Both the position numbers and the translations under genes were made by a program. This document shows positions 43,326-45,699 of a stretch of DNA of 45,699 nt, piece by piece (within the stretch, counting starts at the first letter, position 1; each line of letters begins with the position of its first letter). The notes beneath the pieces are model-generated. The model was not told the origin of the DNA. It worked only from the letters and a program-made list of their open reading frames with translations, and did not search any database. This DNA is from Symbiodinium natans (taxonomy: Eukaryota > Sar > Dinophyceae > Suessiales > Symbiodiniaceae): contig CAJNDS010000583.1 of the NCBI GenBank assembly GCA_905221605.1, positions 64,001 to 109,699 on the forward strand, in the 5' to 3' direction.

Positions 43326-43515
43326 GCCAAGTTTGGCCCGTGCCGTGTTGTCCTTGTATGGAAGCATGGCCGGGCTTCGTTTTTATCCCTGGAGTCCTGA
43401 AGCATCAAGTGGTACTCCAAGCCCGCATGATGCCTTTGGATGTGACCTGATTTGTGGAAGCGGGCGTCGTTTCTGGAAGCTGCTTAACAGCCTCGCAGCA
43501 TCGTGGCGCGGACAT
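43326..43515. other. Downstream of dsRBD gene, no gene recognised
   Basis: Probable 3' untranslated or intergenic sequence. Confidence 0.35.
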
Positions 43516-43581
43516 GTAATTCGGACTTGTCAGAACAGATGAGTGCGGGTAATTCGGACTTGTCAGAGCAGATGAGTGCGG
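43516..43581 (+). repeat. 33-bp tandem duplication
   Basis: GTAATTCGGACTTGTCAGAA plus CAGATGAGTGCGG is present twice in tandem with one substitution. Confidence 0.92.
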
Positions 43582-44335
43582 GGCAAAAAGCTCTCAAGAC
43601 TACAATTAGAACTTTGGAAGATGTCGAAAGCTGTCTTGCCTTGAAGCGTTTCTGGTTGCAGGTTGTGGGCAGAGGTGGGTAGTTTCTGCGCTCTATGTGG
43701 GCGTGGACACTGCCCTCACAGCACCATTAGTGCGAGTTTCAATCCCTGACAGGTCGACTTCGTTGCGAACATCGATGTTCCTCAGGCTTGTGGGAGTTAT
43801 CTTGAGGTGCTCTTGGTTTGAGAAATCGCGCCCTGTTGTGCATGGGTTTCGACATAGTTGGGCATCTCCAATTCTCAGCAATCACAGTGTATGCCAAGAA
43901 AGCTAGCTTGCCATCGAAGGGCAGGTGTTGCCATCAGGCTTGAGGTTAGTCTGGTTGCAAGCACTTTGGGCCCTTTGATTCCCTTCTCGTGATATGCCTA
44001 TGAATGCTTATGCTTGTAGGTTTTTCGGCCGCTCTTTGCAAGGAGACCTGGACTCCAAAATCGAAGTCCTTCGCCGCTCCCCCAGTTTTATGGGATGTGG
44101 GGTTTACGGTTTACAGAGTAGCTCGTTCTTCCGTTTGTTCTTTTGCTCTCCGCATTCGACATGCGATGCGAGATCACCTACGAGTGTGAAGGGGATTGTG
44201 ATTATCAGGTATTCGCCCCCTAATTATCGCTACCCTGTACCACTTCCATCTGATCTAGCACCTCCAATCTGTGCCCATATCTCGGGCCACATATTAGAAC
44301 CACCTCAAGACCCACCAGAAGACCCACGCCTGGAC
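43582..44335. other. No gene recognised
   Basis: Short ORFs on both strands (for example the one starting at 43994) have no motif or splice support. Confidence 0.35.
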
Positions 44336-44339
44336 GCGG

Positions 44340-44665
44340 TGAATAGCGGATCAGAAACTACTGCGGATTCAGAAACTGCGCTTCAGAAACTACTTGGACG
44401 GATTCCGAAGCTACTTGGTCGGATTCAGAAACTGCGGTTCAGAATGTATTGTCACGGATTGAAAAAACTACTGCGTCCGATTCAGAAACTGAGGCGGTCG
44501 GATTATGTTTAGTCAGTTTTTTTCTGAATCCGTCGGTCTACTTTCCGAATCCGTCGGAAATAATTTGTCAATCCGACCGACTAGGTTCCGCATCCGTCCG
44601 CCACGGTTTCAGAATCCGACCGAGTAGTTTCCGAATCCGTCCGTGGCAGTTTCTGAATCCGACCG
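44340..44665 (+). repeat. Inverted minisatellite (GGATTCAGAAACT / AGTTTCTGAATCC)
   Basis: The left half (about 44340-44505) has at least five units like GGATTCAGAAACT(A/G)C in plus orientation. The right half (about 44515-44665) has four to five units like (C)AGTTTCTGAATCCG(T/A)C in minus orientation. The centre lies at about 44510, so the block can form a long imperfect stem-loop. Confidence 0.85.
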
Positions 44666-44689
44666 AGTACAGAATACCCTGCCGACGCA

Positions 44690-44870
44690 CAGCGGAGGAA
44701 TGAGGCTGCCTGATCCCGGTTCATCTGATTTCTTAAACGCGCCCCCTCGCTGGGCGATCCCGGATCCCCTCATTGGGCGATTCCGTGTCATCGCATCTCC
44801 TGAACTCACCCCTCTCATGTGGCGATTCCGAGGTTCATCCAATTTCATAAACCCGCTCTCTCTGCTTCAT
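44690..44870 (+). repeat. Short degenerate repeat with GGCGATTCC/CATCTGATTTC motifs
   Basis: GTTCATC(T/C)(G/A)ATTTC and GGGCGAT(C/T)CCG motifs recur two to three times each. Confidence 0.5.
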
Positions 44871-44924
44871 AAGGAAAGGGCTTGTATAGCCATACTTTTA
44901 CCTACGGATAAGCTTGCTAAGTAG

Positions 44925-45045
44925 ACTCTAAACCCTATTTATAAACCCTAAACCCGAAACCACCCTAACCCTCAACCCCATATATAGTTTAAATCCTAAA
45001 CCCGCCTAAACCCTAAGCCCTAAACCCTAAACCCTAAACCCAAAC
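44925..45045 (+). repeat. Degenerate interstitial CCCTAAA tract
   Basis: Scattered to tandem AACCCTAAA units, with three to four perfect copies near 45012-45040. Confidence 0.88.
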
Positions 45046-45231
45046 CTTCAAATACGGCCTATCTGCTACTTTAGCCCAGCGAGCCACCAATATCACTTAA
45101 TCCTAGAGGGCTTCGTACTAGCACTTAACGGATATACCTCAAGTAAGGTATTTTCGGGTCTCTCTGGGAGTGTTGCGTTTTGGGGTCATGGTTTTTTTTG
45201 ACAAGGATTTCTGAAGAATGTTTGTTTTCTA
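45046..45231. other. Unique-looking spacer between telomeric tracts
   Basis: About 186 bases with no ORF or repeat that I recognise. Confidence 0.4.
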
Positions 45232-45372
45232 CCTAAACCCTAAACCCTAAACCCTAAACCCTAAACCCTAAACCCTAAACCCTAAACCCTAAACCCTAAA
45301 CCCTAAACCCTAAACCCTAAACCCTAAACCCTAAACCCTAAACCCTAAACCCTAAACCCTAAACCCTAAACC
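45232..45372 (+). repeat. Perfect interstitial telomeric array, (CCCTAAA)~20
   Basis: About 20 perfect head-to-tail CCCTAAA units. The C-rich strand is the plus strand, the orientation expected at a left chromosome end, yet 45 kb lie to its left and at least 327 bases to its right, so it is internal to this sequence. Confidence 0.95.
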
Positions 45373-45699
45373 AGAGGCAAGGTCTAGAGCTTCGAACCCA
45401 TGCTCAGGATCGCTATTCCAGTATTTAAGCCAGCGCTGAAAGTCAACGAAAGTCCAGCCCATCAAAACCTCAATTCCAGCACTAAGCCAGTACTGAAACT
45501 TCAATGAAAACCAGCTGGCTAATGAAAACCAGCTGGCTCATGAAAACCTCGATTCCATCATTAAGCAATGGCTGAAAACCAATGCAAATCCAGCCGCGCA
45601 TGGCTCCAAGTCAACATGCTCGGTCGAAACTTGCCCGATTCATTGTAAAATGATTCATAGTCTTCAACCGCCTCACAGGTTAGCTCCTATCATTGAATT
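45373..45699 (+). repeat. Degenerate ~70-bp repeats right of the telomeric array
   Basis: Three diverged copies share ATTCCAG(C/T)A(C/T)TAAGCCAG and TGAAA(A)CC(A)A motifs. A perfect 18-base duplication (AATGAAAACCAGCTGGCT) lies at about 45503-45538. Confidence 0.6.

Noticed and set aside
45232-45372. True chromosome end
   Set aside because: Non-telomeric sequence continues on both sides and the orientation of the repeat does not fit a right-hand end.

Overview
The window looks like nuclear DNA of a dinoflagellate or close alveolate. The evidence is (i) CCCTAAA/TTTAGGG repeats, (ii) very high loads of minisatellites and microsatellites, (iii) genes split into short exons whose reading phases match across GT..AG gaps, and (iv) a membrane gene built from 'PG-Y-x-x-CWC' modules followed by a 'WFVSHYWG...SWCLFEL' domain, an arrangement I associate with dinoflagellate proteins from memory. 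No spliced-leader relict, rRNA, tRNA or CRISPR array was found. Gene assignments rest on hand translation and motif reading only.

Layout. 1-6.6 kb (minus strand): one large mosaic coding locus running off the left edge. In N-to-C order it has a broken N-terminal region, an 'HGT' ORF (possibly ADP-ribosyltransferase-like), a proline-rich linker, a glycosyltransferase-like stretch, an alpha/beta-hydrolase-like stretch and an SF1 helicase. The last 1151 codons are uninterrupted; the part upstream is broken by frame changes and stops. 6.6-16.5 kb: repeats dominate. A ~0.5 kb direct repeat (7.8 and 12.5 kb) brackets a G-rich minisatellite and the 3' end of a small gene (to 11370). A ubiquitin-protease-like remnant at 13.7 kb is followed by arrays of GTTCGAACCC-type dyads and pyrimidine/purine repeats.

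16.5-22.6 kb (plus strand): two exon series of unknown function ending at 17236 and 22609. 22.6-29.5 kb: microsatellites, a retrotransposon integrase-like remnant (minus), a 4.1 kb array of 66-bp units with an internal inverted block, and a RING-like remnant (minus). 29.6-32 kb: a dispersed repeat (second copy at 36.6 kb) and simple repeats.

32.3-35.85 kb (plus): the best gene of the window, a predicted membrane protein with a cysteine-rich ectodomain, transmembrane segments and a TIR-like C-terminal domain. 36-42.7 kb: interstitial telomeric repeats, small exon-like stretches, a 1.4 kb TTACACAC array and a TATAC array. 42981-43325 (plus): an intact single-exon dsRNA-binding-domain gene. 44.3-45.7 kb: an inverted minisatellite and interstitial CCCTAAA arrays.

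The genes do not form an obvious pathway. The two most interesting loci are the helicase mosaic at the left edge and the receptor-like gene with a TIR-like domain.
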